Source: Skeletonema tropicum (lineage: Eukaryota > Bacillariophyta > Thalassiosirophyceae > Thalassiosirales > Thalassiosiraceae). Taken from it: a DNA stretch of 64,000 nucleotides. The stretch spans positions 2,480,001 to 2,544,000 of the forward strand of contig CM074133.1 of the NCBI GenBank assembly GCA_037178625.1, written 5' to 3'. Made by a program: the position numbers and the translations under genes. This document shows, one piece after another, positions 21,922 to 33,655 of this stretch (positions are counted from its first letter, which is position 1; every line of letters starts with the position of its first letter). The notes under the pieces were generated by a model. It was given only the letters and a program-made list of their open reading frames with translations, had not been told where the DNA came from and searched no databases.

Positions 21922-23954
21922 TCAATCATAGTCAACCATGTCCTCGTCTCCACCATAGTCATAATCAACCATATCATGCTCTTCTCCTGCAGGCAAGCCA
22001 CTTTCAGCAAAATATTCGCCATAACTTTCCTCGACTTGATCATCGCCATAGATGTCATCATGATAATTCGATTCTTCCGGGCCATCACCAACAGAATCCA
22101 CTGTATCACCACCTTCAGCATCGTTTCCGTCATTTGGAGTCGAAGACGATGTATCATGATGCCAACTGCACTTCAGAGAGGTCTCTTTGAAGTTAGCACC
22201 ACTGTCCTTGGCCTTCTCTGCATCCAACCGTGTGGTGAAATGAACAATCGCAAATAATCTGGTAGGCACATCATTACCACCCTCAATATTGTTGTCCTCC
22301 CTTTCCAGTGTTACATCTGAAACAGCTCCATACATTGAAAAGTGTTCCTTCAGCTCAGCCTTCATCGTTTCCTCATCAAACTCTTCCTCTCCAAACCCTT
22401 CAACCTTCAACACAGTAGACCTTCTATCCAAACTTCTCTTTTGAACTCCAGCAGCAGCAGAATCACCACTTGCAACAAACACAGGCCTCTTCTCACTCGG
22501 GACAAACACACCCTTCACTCGTTCTTCTTCCTTCAACTTTTCCAATTCCTCCACAGTATTCTTCATGTCCTTTTTCAATTGAAGCAATTGAGTCTGCGCA
22601 CCAAGAATTTCCTTCATCTTCTTCGATTGTTCCGATGCCGGTGCATTCTTCGATTTGAGCATGGATAGCATTTTCTTATGTAGGGGCAATTGTTTCGCTA
22701 GCATGATCTCCTGCTTCGATTGCAACTCTTTCTTTTGTTGCAGTGTGGATATCTGAGAGGTACGTTCATTCTTTGCAGTGGCAAATGCTTGGTATTCGGC
22801 ATTGCGGCGTTGACGCCATTCTTGTTCTTGTTTTTGGAATGCTTCGTATTGCTTTTGATATTCTAGTTGCTTTTGCTTTTTGAGTTCAATTTCTTCTGGT
22901 GTGAGTTGTGGATGTTTTTGTTCTGTTGTTGTTCGCTTGTATGAATTATTGGATAGATTGGTTTGATAAGATGCCGGTGGCTTTGCATTGCTGCCACCAC
23001 GTTGTTGTTGTTGCGTAGGGTAGTTTTGACTATAGTCCTGACGAGCCATTTTGGAATCACGTTCGTCGGGATGACCATGAGAGAATCCTCCTCCTCCTCC
23101 TCGTTCTCTATTACCGTAGTCATCTTCACCTCGACCATGCTTCCTCGACATCATTTCCGATGACGATTGTGCATCATCATACTTATTCCTATCATTAGCA
23201 TTAGGAACAAAGTTTGTAAAATACACTTCTTGCAATACAATTCCCTCTGCCAACAAGCTACTGCTCTGCTCGCCTCCATCATCCCCATTATGATAATTCG
23301 GCCCATCCAATCCATTCGTCCCCATCGCCCAAACTCGCTTGGCATCATCGACTGTTTCAAATCGCACATATGCCAATCCAGAATGTTTTTCAATGAGTGC
23401 ATAATTCACGGGGATGCCCCAATTTTGTAAAAAGTGTGATTTGATATGATAGTGTTTCATGTGCGGGGGTACGTTGGCTAGTACGAGTGTTCGTCTTTGA
23501 TCTGGTGGTAATGGCTGCTGTGGGTCGTTGTTTCTTTGTTGTTGATGATGATATCTTCCGCGCTGCTGATTGTATTGATCGGATGATGATGATGGCCGTC
23601 CTCCTCTCTGACCGCCACTACCACCTCTGCCTCCTCCTCGACCGCCACGAAAATTTGGTGGTGGTGCACCCTGATATTCATATTGCTGATTATATTGTTG
23701 TTGTTTTGATAATCCTGCTCATGTCTCCAGTTATTACCATCGGTGGAATGATCAGGAGGAGGGCCCCTTGGATCATAATTATTGTTGAAACGTTCATCTG
23801 ATGTGTTATAGGTCGCTGAGTAAGGACGTCGTCTGCCACCTCCGCCTCCTTCATAATATTCACCGCCGCCGCCACCACCACCACCACCATTTTGCCTACT
23901 GTCATCGCCCGGAGGACGCGGTGGTTGAGGGTGGTTGCCGGATGATTGGTTCAT
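21922..23954 (-). CDS. Two-RRM RNA-binding protein (RBM26/27-like layout), one frame break
   Basis: The N-terminus (ATG at 23954) is Gly/Asn/Gln-rich with RGG-type repeats. A first RRM begins RTLVLANVPPHMKHYHIKSH, followed by GLAYVRFETVDDAKRVWA. A Gln/Lys-rich coiled coil follows, then a second RRM (STVLKVEGFGEEEFDEET, with FAIVHFTTRLDAEKAK). The C-terminus is very acidic and ends in repeated DMVDYD units. RRM, coiled coil, RRM is the order seen in RBM26/RBM27, nuclear RNA-decay cofactors; no CCCH finger is visible here. The frame changes once near 23705 at a run of four T residues on the + strand, where one missing base restores the Gln/Gly-rich frame. Without correction the first RRM would be separated from the N-terminus. 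Length is about 675 residues. Confidence 0.7.
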
Positions 23955-24296
23955 TTTGATTGTGGCTTATGTATGGGATAGAGATGGGATTATAGTAGGT
24001 ATGTTATGTAGGAAAGTGATTTCATGTCGATTGCGTCGGTCGCTATGTATCGCCATTTTGCGCAAAGCGGCGAAGGTGATAAACTTTCTGCCCCTTCAAC
24101 TGAGTATCTCCATTTTGAGTAGAGAGGATAAATCAATTGTCTCTCAGATGGCTATGTAATTAAGCAGAAATAGTATTGCCCACGTCAAATAAGGGTAGCC
24201 ACTCCAATATGTGGCGCGCCCTATCACTACATATCCTCTCACCTCTCACCTCACACACGTCCCACTCATCAAAATCTGCACTTACACGCGTTGACA
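23955..24296. promoter_or_regulatory. Divergent promoter region, 24.0-24.3 kb
   Basis: A 342-bp gap between the start codons of the leftward RRM gene and the rightward TrpC-TrpF gene. It probably holds both promoters. No other feature is seen. Confidence 0.4.
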
Positions 24297-26216
24297 ATGG
24301 CCCCTCAAAACACTAGCAGCAGCGGCTCATCCGCCCCATCCTACACCGACGAACAGCTACACAATGCCCTTCTCAACTTCTACGGCGGCTCTTCCGCCAC
24401 GTCAGAAACATGCGGTCACATCTTCGGCTTTGGCAACCCCAACCACGAAATGTCCATGCTCCAACGAATCACTGCCACTACCATACTAGACTACGAATCC
24501 AAACTAAACGGACAATCCGGTGCACCATCCATCCCACAACTACTCGAACAAGCCTCCACCTTCCACAAGTCCCACGGACCAATCCTTCCACTCCAAGCAA
24601 TCATCCAATCCAAATCTCCCTGTATGACACTTGCCGCGGAATTCAAACGTGCGTCACCCTCCAAAGGTGACATTGCCTCACATTTACATGCGGGGAAGCA
24701 GGCATGTGTATACTTTGGTGCGGGGGCGAGTGTGATTAGTGTATTAACGGAAGAACGGTGGTTTAAGGGTAGTTTGGACGATTTGAGGGAGGTACGATTG
24801 GCTACTACGGAGCTTGCTAATGCTAACAATAACGATTTGGAACAACAACGGCCTGCTATTTTGAGAAAGGATTTTATCACAACGAAATATCAAATTGCCG
24901 AAGCAGCTGCATCCGGAGCTGATACTGTATTGCTGATTGTTGCGACTACTCCGTTTAATGTCTTGCAAGAACTTATTACCTTTGCTCGATCGATCGGTAT
25001 TGAACCATTGGTGGAGGTACATGCATTGGTGGAATTGGATGTAGCGTTAACTGCCGGAGCCAAGGTGATTGGAGTGAATAATCGTAATTTGCACACGTTT
25101 CAGATGGATTTGGTACAGACTGAAAAGGTGACGGAGGAGTTGACCAAGAGGGGATTAACATTTCATCATGATGATTGTCTGAAGGATGGTGATAAGCCAC
25201 AACTTTCTGTATGTGCACTGTCGGGTATGTCTTCTGCTCATGATGTTGACAGGTATCGTAATGTGGGTGTAGGAATGTGTCTCATTGGTGAGTCACTCAT
25301 GCGAGCTACCGATGCAGGTGTGGCGATTAAAGGATTGTGTCTCGATCCAAAGGAGTATGCTGCCTCTCAATCCGTATCGGGTGGTGCGTATACAGGTGGG
25401 ACAAAAATGATCAAGATTTGTGGATTGACTAATCCTGACGATGCATTGGTGGCCTGTCGTGCTGGTGCCAATTTACTGGGGGTTATATTTGCGGAAAAGA
25501 GTAAGAGGAAGGTATCTGTAGAGCAAGCGAGAAATATTGTTGATGCTGTTCGTAAATTTGGCGAGCGATCTGGCAGGATGGAAGTCAAGATAAATAATGA
25601 CAGTAACAAGGACACTCCTCTCTCGGCATTGGTGGCAAAGAGCCGTGCCTTGGAACTAGCAGCGCGTCGTCCCTTGGTTGTTGGAGTGTTTCAAAACCAA
25701 TCTTTTGATTTCATCAAGGAAATGGTCGACAAATGTGGCTTAGACTTGGTGCAACTTCATGGCTCTGAAGGGATGGAGGCTGCCAATTCAAATAACTTTG
25801 GTGTGCCAGCTTTACGGGTGGTAGATATTGAGTTGGGAAGCGATGGGTCGGAAGAAGAGAAGAAGGACAAAACATCGATGGATACTGCTGCTTCTATTTT
25901 ATCGAAGGTAACATCTGATCCAATCGCCATATTACTAGATACTTCCATCAAGGGAGACAAACATGGTGGTGGTGGAACGGGCAAAACATTTGACTGGACA
26001 ATTGCAGAGTCAATACAAAACATGGGTCTTCCCGTCATTATTGCTGGTGGCTTAACTCCAGACAATATTGGTGAAGCTGTTGGGAATGTCAGGCCATGGG
26101 GTATCGATGTTGCTGGAGGCGTTGAGGCAGGACCCGGAGTGAAGGATGTAGAAAAGCTTCAGAAGTTCATTGGCGGTGCGAAAAAGGCAGCGGTTGAAGC
26201 AAACAAGGGTTTCTAA
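24297..26216 (+). CDS. TRPC-TRPF: Bifunctional indole-3-glycerol-phosphate synthase / phosphoribosylanthranilate isomerase
   Basis: A 639-residue fusion of two tryptophan-biosynthesis enzymes, each a TIM barrel. The first ATG is at 24297. Residues about 95-350 form indole-3-glycerol-phosphate synthase: LAAEFKRASPSKGDIA with the catalytic Lys, RKDFITTKYQI, and VIGVNNRNLHTF. Residues about 370-635 form the isomerase: KICGLTNPDDALVACRAGA with the catalytic Cys, LVQLHGSEG, and the phosphate-binding IIAGGLTPDNI with WGIDVAGGVEAGPG. The isomerase feeds the synthase in the pathway, so the fusion keeps successive steps on one chain; the order matches the E. coli TrpC(F) fusion. No plastid presequence is obvious: the N-terminus is Ser/Thr-rich but lacks a hydrophobic signal. 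The gene is intronless and converges on TOP2, with 103 bp between the stops. Confidence 0.9.
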   Translation: MAPQNTSSSGSSAPSYTDEQLHNALLNFYGGSSATSETCGHIFGFGNPNHEMSMLQRITATTILDYESKLNGQSGAPSIPQLLEQASTFHKSHGPILPLQAIIQSKSPCMTLAAEFKRASPSKGDIASHLHAGKQACVYFGAGASVISVLTEERWFKGSLDDLREVRLATTELANANNNDLEQQRPAILRKDFITTKYQIAEAAASGADTVLLIVATTPFNVLQELITFARSIGIEPLVEVHALVELDVALTAGAKVIGVNNRNLHTFQMDLVQTEKVTEELTKRGLTFHHDDCLKDGDKPQLSVCALSGMSSAHDVDRYRNVGVGMCLIGESLMRATDAGVAIKGLCLDPKEYAASQSVSGGAYTGGTKMIKICGLTNPDDALVACRAGANLLGVIFAEKSKRKVSVEQARNIVDAVRKFGERSGRMEVKINNDSNKDTPLSALVAKSRALELAARRPLVVGVFQNQSFDFIKEMVDKCGLDLVQLHGSEGMEAANSNNFGVPALRVVDIELGSDGSEEEKKDKTSMDTAASILSKVTSDPIAILLDTSIKGDKHGGGGTGKTFDWTIAESIQNMGLPVIIAGGLTPDNIGEAVGNVRPWGIDVAGGVEAGPGVKDVEKLQKFIGGAKKAAVEANKGF

Positions 26217-26319
26217 ATAGCATCATTAGCTACGTAAACACACAACTAATCATCGCTCTAATCAATGTTGATGGACACGCGATGCTTCCAAAGCAGTGCG
26301 TTCCCATTCGGCTGCCTTC

Positions 26320-29300
26320 TCAGAATTCAAATTCATCTTCGTCAGAATCTGCGAAACTGTACTTTGGCTTAGATAGGCGTTGACGTCTACGAGAAGAGGT
26401 GGGCTTTTCGACGGACATATCGTTGTGGGTGGATTCGTGTTCATCATCGCTTTCATCACTGCTAAAATGACAGATACTTTTTGTGACTTTCTTCTTCGAC
26501 ATCTTCTGTGGCTTAGGGGTGGCGTCAATTTCGGAATCAGATTCTTCTCCGAGGTATTTGATCTTGGGCTGTGATGACTTCCTTCTGGCGGGCATTTTCA
26601 TCGGGGATGCATCACTCTCAGAGTTGCTGTCTTCCAGCTCAACTTCAGCTTGTAACGCCTGCTTCACAATGCTTGACTTCTTTCTTCTCGCAACTTCTTT
26701 TTTGGCAGGCATTTTCTTGGGAGATACATCACTCTCAGAATCGATAAACAAATCGTTGGTACTTGTTTTTGCCTTGCTCGCAGAGATGCTCTTGCGTTGT
26801 TGACTACGGGTGCCCAGTACTACAATTTTCTGTTTCCCATTGGCACTCAATCGAACAGAAGACTTTTGTGGGCTTGCATCAACGTCGAAATCATCTTCTG
26901 AGTCGGACCTAGCTCCAGCCTCAACACTTTCGGAATCAGATTCTTCTAGGTATTTGATCTTGGATAGTGACGACTTCTTCGACGACTTCTTTCTAGCAGG
27001 CTTTTTCTTCGGAGATGCATCACTCTCAGAGTTGCTGTCTTCCGGCTTAACTTCAGCTTGTAACGCCTGCTTCATAATGCTTGACTTCTTTCTTCTCGCA
27101 ACTTCCTTTTTAGCAGGCATTTTCTTGGGAGATACATCACTCTCAGAATCGATCAACATGTCGGTGATGCTTGCTTTTGCCTTGCTCGCAGAGATGCTTT
27201 TGCGTTGTTGACCACGGGTGCCTAGTACGGCTATTTTCTGTTTCCCATTGGCACTCAATCGAACAGATGATTTTGCTGAAGATGTCTTCGATTTATCAGC
27301 GATCTTCGCCTTCTTCGGTGGGCTTGGCTCCACGTCGAAATCATCCTCTGAGTCGGATCCAGCTCCATCAGAGTCTGACTCTTCCAAATCAGAATTCCAC
27401 TCATCTGCCTCTTTCTTCGACTTGGTGGACTTCTTCGCAACAGTTTTCGTCTTCATCTCCTTAGCGGTGCGTTTCTTGGGAGCTCGGATGGCCTTCTTTA
27501 CTTCGATAGACTCATTTCTTTCAAGTAGCGCCGTATCGAGCTCATCCAAGTCAGATAACCAGATTGATTCTGGTGTAGTCGTCTCGAGAGCTGCAACCTC
27601 AGCTTCCTTCTCGCTCTTCTGGTGACGAATGTCCTCAGCGCGTTCGAAAGTTAGCGTCCACAGCTTCATGCCAAGTAAATACTCATAGCCCTTGGCCAAC
27701 TCCTGATCAGATGAAGTCTCTTCCATGATCTCATCCTCTTCGTCGTCTTCTTCATCAGGCTTCGCGTCGTCCTTTGGGTAGAGGTCGTACCCCCTTTCGC
27801 TCAACTCACTGAGCAGCTCAGCTCTTTTTCTGTTGCTCACTACAAGTTCGCCTTCACAGACCTCTCCAATGAATCGTTCTTTATTGGACAGAATCTTGAG
27901 CTCTTTCCTCATTTTCTCGAGAAGCATATCCTTGCGTTTGACATAAAAGCCAAGGCGATGAGTGAAGAATGCGCGAAGAATATCCACAGTAGACTTGTAC
28001 TTGTGAATCTTGCCATCCACATCAAAAAGTGTCATGTTTGTGGATGAAAGTGCCTTTGATAGTTTGAACTTGCCTACAAGGCCATTCTTGCTCTTCTCAA
28101 ACTCATCAATGTTTTCCTTACTCGCTGTGACAGAAAAGGAAACACTAGTATCTGTGTGATGCTCCTTAAAATCAATGATTTCAGCGGGAACCTTGTCTGT
28201 GCCAGTCATCATCCCCTCCAAGAATGATTTGTAATCATGCGTCGAACTTTTGATCGGCAACTCGCTGATTAGAAGAGTTGTATCATCTTTGCGTTCTATC
28301 TTGCCGGTGATGGTATATTTTCCTTCACTAGCTCCAGTCCCAATGACAATTTCGCCCGTAAATCCATAGTAACAAGGATGGATCGATTCTGGCTCCTCCC
28401 CGTTGATCATCTTCTTCAAATTGGCAATCAAATCGCGTGGATCATGATTGAGTACTGTTGTTGACCAACCAGTTCCTATTCCATCTGTACCATTCACCAA
28501 GACGAGTGGGATAACAGGCATGTAATACTCTGGCTCGATTGAGAGGCCATCATCACTGAGGTAATTCAAAAGAGCATCGTCATCAGGATGGAAGATAGCC
28601 CGGGCAATCTTCTCAAGCCTTGTAAAGATGTAACGAGCAGAAGCATGATCTTTGCCTCCCATTCGTCTTGTTCCAAACTGTGTGATGATAAGAGGTGTGA
28701 GGCCAAAAAGAAAAATGCATGTCAGTCTCTTTAGCGTGAAGCGTCGTGAGAAAAATAGGATACTTAGAACATATCAAGAACATACCTGTCCACTGGGATA
28801 GAGAAGATTCACATTGTTGCTTCCGACGTATGTCTGAGCCATTGCGATGATAGCTCCTGCAAGGGAAGCTTCGCCATGGTGGTACGCAGAATGCTCTCCG
28901 ATGTACCCGGCCAGCTGCGCCACTTTAATCTCTTTGTTGAGCTTCTTTTTGAAGCAGGAGAAAAGTATCTTCCGCTGAGATGGCTTCAGTCCATCCATGA
29001 CGTGAGCAATTGACCGAGCGTTGTCGTAATTGGAGTAAAGAGATAGCTCTCTGTTGATAAAGTCGGAGTAATTGACTCCATGCTTCTGCGCTTCGCTGTA
29101 ATTCAAGAACGCGTCCTTCTCAACACTGTTCAACCATTGCTTTCTCTCGGCCACCTTCTTCTTGCTGAATGCCAAGTCGATGAGTTCAGAACCAGTTGTT
29201 GTGGCATCCGCATCTGGTATGTCTTCCATGTCATCATCAACAGAGATGATATCATCGCTGATGGGGTTGAAATGAATCTCATGGATGTTTAGATTTGAGA

Positions 29301-31412
29301 AGTACTCTTTCGCTTCAGCGCTAGTCGAAGTACCAAGGCCTTTGTAGTACTTGGTAGTCCAGCCTTTGGCATCGTTTCCAGTCGACTCCTTCCACTCTTC
29401 ATACTCTGGGAGCGTGAAGAATGTTTCAATCTTTTTCCGATTTGTGCACTTGACAATGGGAGTGATAAATTGCTGTAAGAATCCAGGAATATCCAGCAAT
29501 GAAGGCCAGAAATGATGAATGAAGTTGATGACTAATCCCTTGATGTGAGACCCATCGTGATCTTGATCGGCCATGATCATCAAATGCCCATATCGGAGCT
29601 GCTTGATATTCGACTTGTCGTAAGTTGTACCAAATTTGAGCCCCATAATGTCTACCAGATTCTTGATTTCTTGGTTCTTGATGATTTGGGCATGATTTGC
29701 GTCACGTACATTCAGAGGTTTGCCCTTCAAGGGAAACACTGTATGAAGAATGAGTGAATAATAGAACGATTTGTTAGAGCCTTGTTCCATCCAGATGACA
29801 CACAAAGGAGCACTAAATCAAACTTACCGCCGTAATAGTCTCTACCTACTACAGACAATCCACTCATTGCCAATGACTTGGCAGAGTCTCCCTCGGTAAT
29901 GATCAAAGTACAATCCTTGCTCTTGGCAGTTCCAGCATGATTGGCGTCATCCAGCTTCTCAATGCCTGTCAACTTTGTCTTCTTCGTGCCACCCTTGCGC
30001 TTGAGTGCTTGCTTCTGCTTGAACTCGGTGTAGCGCATCACCGAATCAACAATACCCGATTTCTTTTCAACATCCTTCAAGAACTTATCAGGAAGAGTCA
30101 CTGTCTTTCCAATCACAGAAGACTTCGTCGTGAGATTCTCCTTCGTCTGTGAATCAAATGTTGGATTCTCTACTAGGCAATTCACAAACACCGAAAGATG
30201 ATTCTTGATCTGCGCTGGTGTAATGTTGCTCCCACCCGCGTTTTTCTTGTTGACAACCGGTTGGATGTGCTTTGCAACCTTGTCGGCGATAAAGTTGACA
30301 TGTCCACCACCCTTTGTGGTCGCAATACCATTCACAAAGGAGATCTGCTGGAAGCACCCGTCCTGAGACACGGTCACGCCCACCTCAAAGTTATCCGTAC
30401 TAAAATGAGCCGAGGGCATTTCTATCCCATCAAATACAGCAAGATAGGACTTGAAGTCTTTCACAGGGATCTTTTCGTCGTTGAGGTACACAGAGAGCTT
30501 CTTCCCTCCCTTATTGTTCCCCATGGATCCAGCAATATCATACGCACGTTTGGAGATGAGTGCCACGGCATCTTCATCAAGACTCTTCATATTGAACTTG
30601 TCAAGGTCCGGCTTGAATGTAATCTTGGTATAGTCACCCTTCTTCTTTTCCAATGAGGTGCACTTTGTAATCTTTGGCTCTTCGGCCTTGTGCATATTGT
30701 TCCGAAAGACTTGGGTAAATTTCAGCCCCTGCTTCGAGTCACAGCACTCAACGATGAACTTGGACGAGAAGATGTTTGCTAGCTTGGCACCATATCCATT
30801 ACGGCCGCCAGTAGTTTTCTTTTCATCGTCATCGAAATTGGATCCCGTGAGCAGATGCCCAAAAATCAATGTCGGCACGTAGCAATCGTGTTCCTTGTGC
30901 ATAACGACAGGAATGCCCTTTCCATTATTCATCACTGAGATAGTATTGCTCTCGGGATCGACCACCACCTCCATCTTGTCCATGTTTGGATCACGCTGCT
31001 TGTTATCCGCAGCATTGACAATGATTTCATCAAAAATCTTGTAAAATCCTGGAGTGTACGTCACCTCACGACGCTCAATGCGCTGCGTCTCTGCGTTGAG
31101 AACGAACATTGGCTGGGTGATTTGCTCCGTGCTCCCAATGTACGTGTCGGGACGGAGGAGGATGTGTTCGAGTTGAGTCTTCTTTTGGTAGGTTTGTTCA
31201 ATTGTCTTCGTTTTGGAGGAGGATTGTTTTGCTGCCGCTGCTTTGGATGACGCAGTCTTGGAGGAGGAGGCAGAGGCAATGTTGTTGTTGCGGCCTCCCT
31301 TTTTTTGCGGCGAAATGTTTTCGAGAATGAACTCATCGTCGGCGTCGGAGTAGCCAGACGCAGAGGAGGCGGCGGAGCTGCTGATGCTCTCTGCGTCGCT
31401 GTCGAAATCCAT
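26320..31412 (-). CDS. TOP2: DNA topoisomerase II
   Basis: Three exons: 31412-29828, 29738-28786 and 28677-26320. The introns are 29739-29827 (GTAAGT, 89 bp) and 28678-28785 (GTATGT, 108 bp). The joined length is 4,896 nt, 1,631 residues, with every junction restoring conserved sequence (DYYG|VFPLKGK and PSGQ|FGTRRM). The N-terminal GHKL ATPase has the GRNGYGAKLANIFS loop. The TOPRIM domain has IITEGDSAKSLA and the metal-binding MADQDHDGSHIKG. The breakage-reunion domain has the catalytic Tyr in SARYIFTR (about Y862). From about residue 1230 the C-terminal domain is a Lys/Ser/Asp/Glu-rich tail with a 136-residue in-frame duplication. The enzyme passes one duplex through another in the nucleus and is essential for chromosome segregation. 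It shares a 376-bp divergent promoter region with the BMT5-like gene. Confidence 0.95.
26609..27360 (-). repeat. In-frame 408-bp tandem duplication in the TOP2 tail
   Basis: Two units offset by 408 bp (for example + strand GCATCACTCTCAGAGTTGCT starting at 26609 and 27017) encode near-identical 136-residue blocks. Each contains SSVRLSANGKQKI, SISASKAK, DSESDVSPKKMPAKKEVARR and SNSESDASP. Both units keep the frame and differ by substitutions at several residues. Confidence 0.85.
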
Positions 31413-31788
31413 GGGTAGTGAGAGAGAGGAAGAAGTTGGTGGGGACGATGATGAATAACGGCGTCGTCAATGCAATGAGGTCAAGAAGATACTGCGTGCG
31501 TGATGATTGCACCATGCATGCTCTAGGTAGGAGAAGCTCTGAGAATCCCGCCGATGTCGAGTGTTTTTCGAGTACTGATTCCTTCCGTACGTAGATACGT
31601 GCCAAGGAATTTGACCTCCTTGAAAAATGAAAATTGACCTCTCCAGCCACCAATAATCTCTCACATCTTTCGATCAAAGCAACAGCGTCCACAACAACCT
31701 CAACCTGCCTCCAACACTGCCTCGGCTCTGTAATCTTGCTACTTGATACATCATCGCGTCCGACATCTCATTTTTCAAATCATCCATC
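31413..31788. promoter_or_regulatory. Divergent promoter region, 31.4-31.8 kb
   Basis: This gap lies between the leftward TOP2 start and the rightward methyltransferase start. It contains the sequence TACGTAGATACGT near 31588. No further feature is recognised. Confidence 0.4.
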
Positions 31789-33012
31789 ATGAGCTCAAAA
31801 TCCACGAAAATTAACAGTGGGAGTGACAACACATCATCTTCAGATGCAGCAGCAGGTCAAACGACATCATTTCCGCATCGCAATCTTGACCGACTGTATT
31901 GTCCTGCCACCACCTATCTCTGTGCCATTGGTGCAAATCCACTACAAGAGGGACAATCGTCATCTCCACGGCCATGCATCCCATGTGCCTATAAATTATC
32001 AAATTTTGATATTGCACTAGACCATGAGTTTACCAAGCTTGTGCCCAATCAACGGCCGGAGCAGTGTCCCAGATCAACAAAGAATACGTCTACATCAACA
32101 AAAAATGATAATTCTGCACCTACTACTTGTGTCAAAGATGGAATGATGGGATATAAACGAGGCATGAATGTATTGACAGTTGGAGATGGAGACTTTTCGT
32201 TTTCTCTTGCAGTTACCAAACTTGTAGTATCCAATGATTCTTATTCGGGTATGGTTGTAGCAACAAGTTATGAAGACTTGCCAACATTGCAGCGTGTATA
32301 TCCTGCCTTTGATGATACCCTGAATGCAGTGAAGAATTACAGCACAAAAAACATGATTGGATACAAGGTTGATGCGACACAATTGAAATCGACGCTTCCA
32401 TCAACTGTCACAAAATCCAATGTGAAATTTCATAGAATATGTTGGAACTTTCCATGCACAGCAATAGGAAGAGGGCAGGATGGTCAAAATTCAGCAATGG
32501 AAGAGAATAAGGATTTGGTGAGAAAGTTCATGGCCAATGCACTACAATTGCTTGATGAGGAATGTGGAGAGATACACATCACACACAAGACAAAACCGCC
32601 CTATAACCAGTGGGACATGGAAAAGGTGGCAATGGAGGAAATCAACGACAATGGCAACGAAATGGAGTTTGAATACAAGGGAAGATTGGTATTTGACAAA
32701 TGCAACCTTCCTCCATATGTTCCTCGTAAGGCGTTGGATAAAAAGTCCTTTCCGTGCCACGATGCTTGTGTTTATGTGTTTGGCTTCCGTAGAAAGTCTG
32801 CTCAATCAACAATCCCAAACAACGTAGAGGTCGACTTTGATCAGGACGTTACAAAATTGTTCAGTGGTGTCATTCCTGTGACTACAAAATTGATTGAAAC
32901 TGTGAGGAACAAGCATTTAAGAGAGTTGAAGTCTAATGGAAAGAATCGACGTCCAATGACAATCAGTGATGGCAATCCAAAGAAAGGAAAAAAGCAAAGG
33001 AAGCGAAAGTGA
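31789..33012 (+). CDS. BMT5-like rRNA methyltransferase (25S rRNA uridine-N3 type)
   Basis: A 407-residue intronless protein with the DUF2431/BMT5 Rossmann-like fold. The AdoMet motif is LTVGDGDFSFSLAV at residues about 126-139, followed by VVATSYEDLPTLQRVYP. A further signature is FHRICWNFPCTAIGRGQDGQN (H-x-x-W-N-F-P in place of the usual F-N-F-P-H). HITHKTKPPYNQWDM is a conserved catalytic-face stretch. The N-terminal 100 residues are low complexity with several Cys. The C-terminus is a strongly basic nucleolar-type tail (KKGKKQRKRK). In yeast the enzyme methylates N3 of a uridine in large-subunit rRNA. The family call is good; the exact target is inferred. Confidence 0.8.
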   Translation: MSSKSTKINSGSDNTSSSDAAAGQTTSFPHRNLDRLYCPATTYLCAIGANPLQEGQSSSPRPCIPCAYKLSNFDIALDHEFTKLVPNQRPEQCPRSTKNTSTSTKNDNSAPTTCVKDGMMGYKRGMNVLTVGDGDFSFSLAVTKLVVSNDSYSGMVVATSYEDLPTLQRVYPAFDDTLNAVKNYSTKNMIGYKVDATQLKSTLPSTVTKSNVKFHRICWNFPCTAIGRGQDGQNSAMEENKDLVRKFMANALQLLDEECGEIHITHKTKPPYNQWDMEKVAMEEINDNGNEMEFEYKGRLVFDKCNLPPYVPRKALDKKSFPCHDACVYVFGFRRKSAQSTIPNNVEVDFDQDVTKLFSGVIPVTTKLIETVRNKHLRELKSNGKNRRPMTISDGNPKKGKKQRKRK

Positions 33013-33130
33013 CGAGTAAAATTTGCGACTTAGATAGAAGATTATTGTCGTGCATAAAGAACGTTCATTCCTGTGACAGGTCAATCAAAATCGCTGCAGC
33101 AAACCAACCCACTCTTTTGTTCTCTCGTTC

Positions 33131-33415
33131 CTAGTTTTCATCCTTTGATGTATTACTTGGTTGCAATAAACCAGGAATATCAACTTCACTCCACTTAGGA
33201 ATCTGAATGACGTCGAGATCAACACTGTTTACTAATTCTTTGTCCACGACGTCAGGTATCTTGACACTGGAGAGCTCTCTTCGAAGCATCGGATGACTTT
33301 TTGAGACGGTTTCAGTTCCAACTCGAGCAAGCACACTTGGGACGTCGGCCAAGGCAAGGAGAGCCAATGATGCAAGAGTGAGAGAGATTCGTGAAGACAT
33401 TTTCTGTTCGTTCAT
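33131..33415 (-). CDS. Small secreted protein, unknown
   Basis: Up to 94 residues. The ATG at 33400 gives a typical signal peptide (MSSRISLTLASLALLALADV) with probable cleavage near VLA|RVG; an ATG at 33415 adds five residues. The mature part, about 60 residues, is acidic, lacks Cys, and contains repeated short Pro-Val/Ile patterns (KIPDVVD, VIQIPKW, VDIPGLL). No family is recognised. It could be a secreted or vacuolar peptide. The small size and isolation lower confidence. Confidence 0.45.
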   Translation of the reverse strand: MNEQKMSSRISLTLASLALLALADVPSVLARVGTETVSKSHPMLRRELSSVKIPDVVDKELVNSVDLDVIQIPKWSEVDIPGLLQPSNTSKDEN

Positions 33416-33655
33416 CGCGAGTGAAGTGAAATTATTGTGAGCATTCTATTTCTGTCCGTGATTCTACAGCTGTTAGCAAATCTTGGCGGATAATCGCAGA
33501 ATTTTTATTCCTACGTACAAACGTACTGAAAGCCCCTTAACTGGGGAGCTACTCTACCTCCGTCTTTCTCAATTGCGAACAACAACCGGACCATGGTAAA
33601 TAATGCCTCGTATGCCATATTCCACCAAGAGACATAAATGAACATTGTCCTATGT

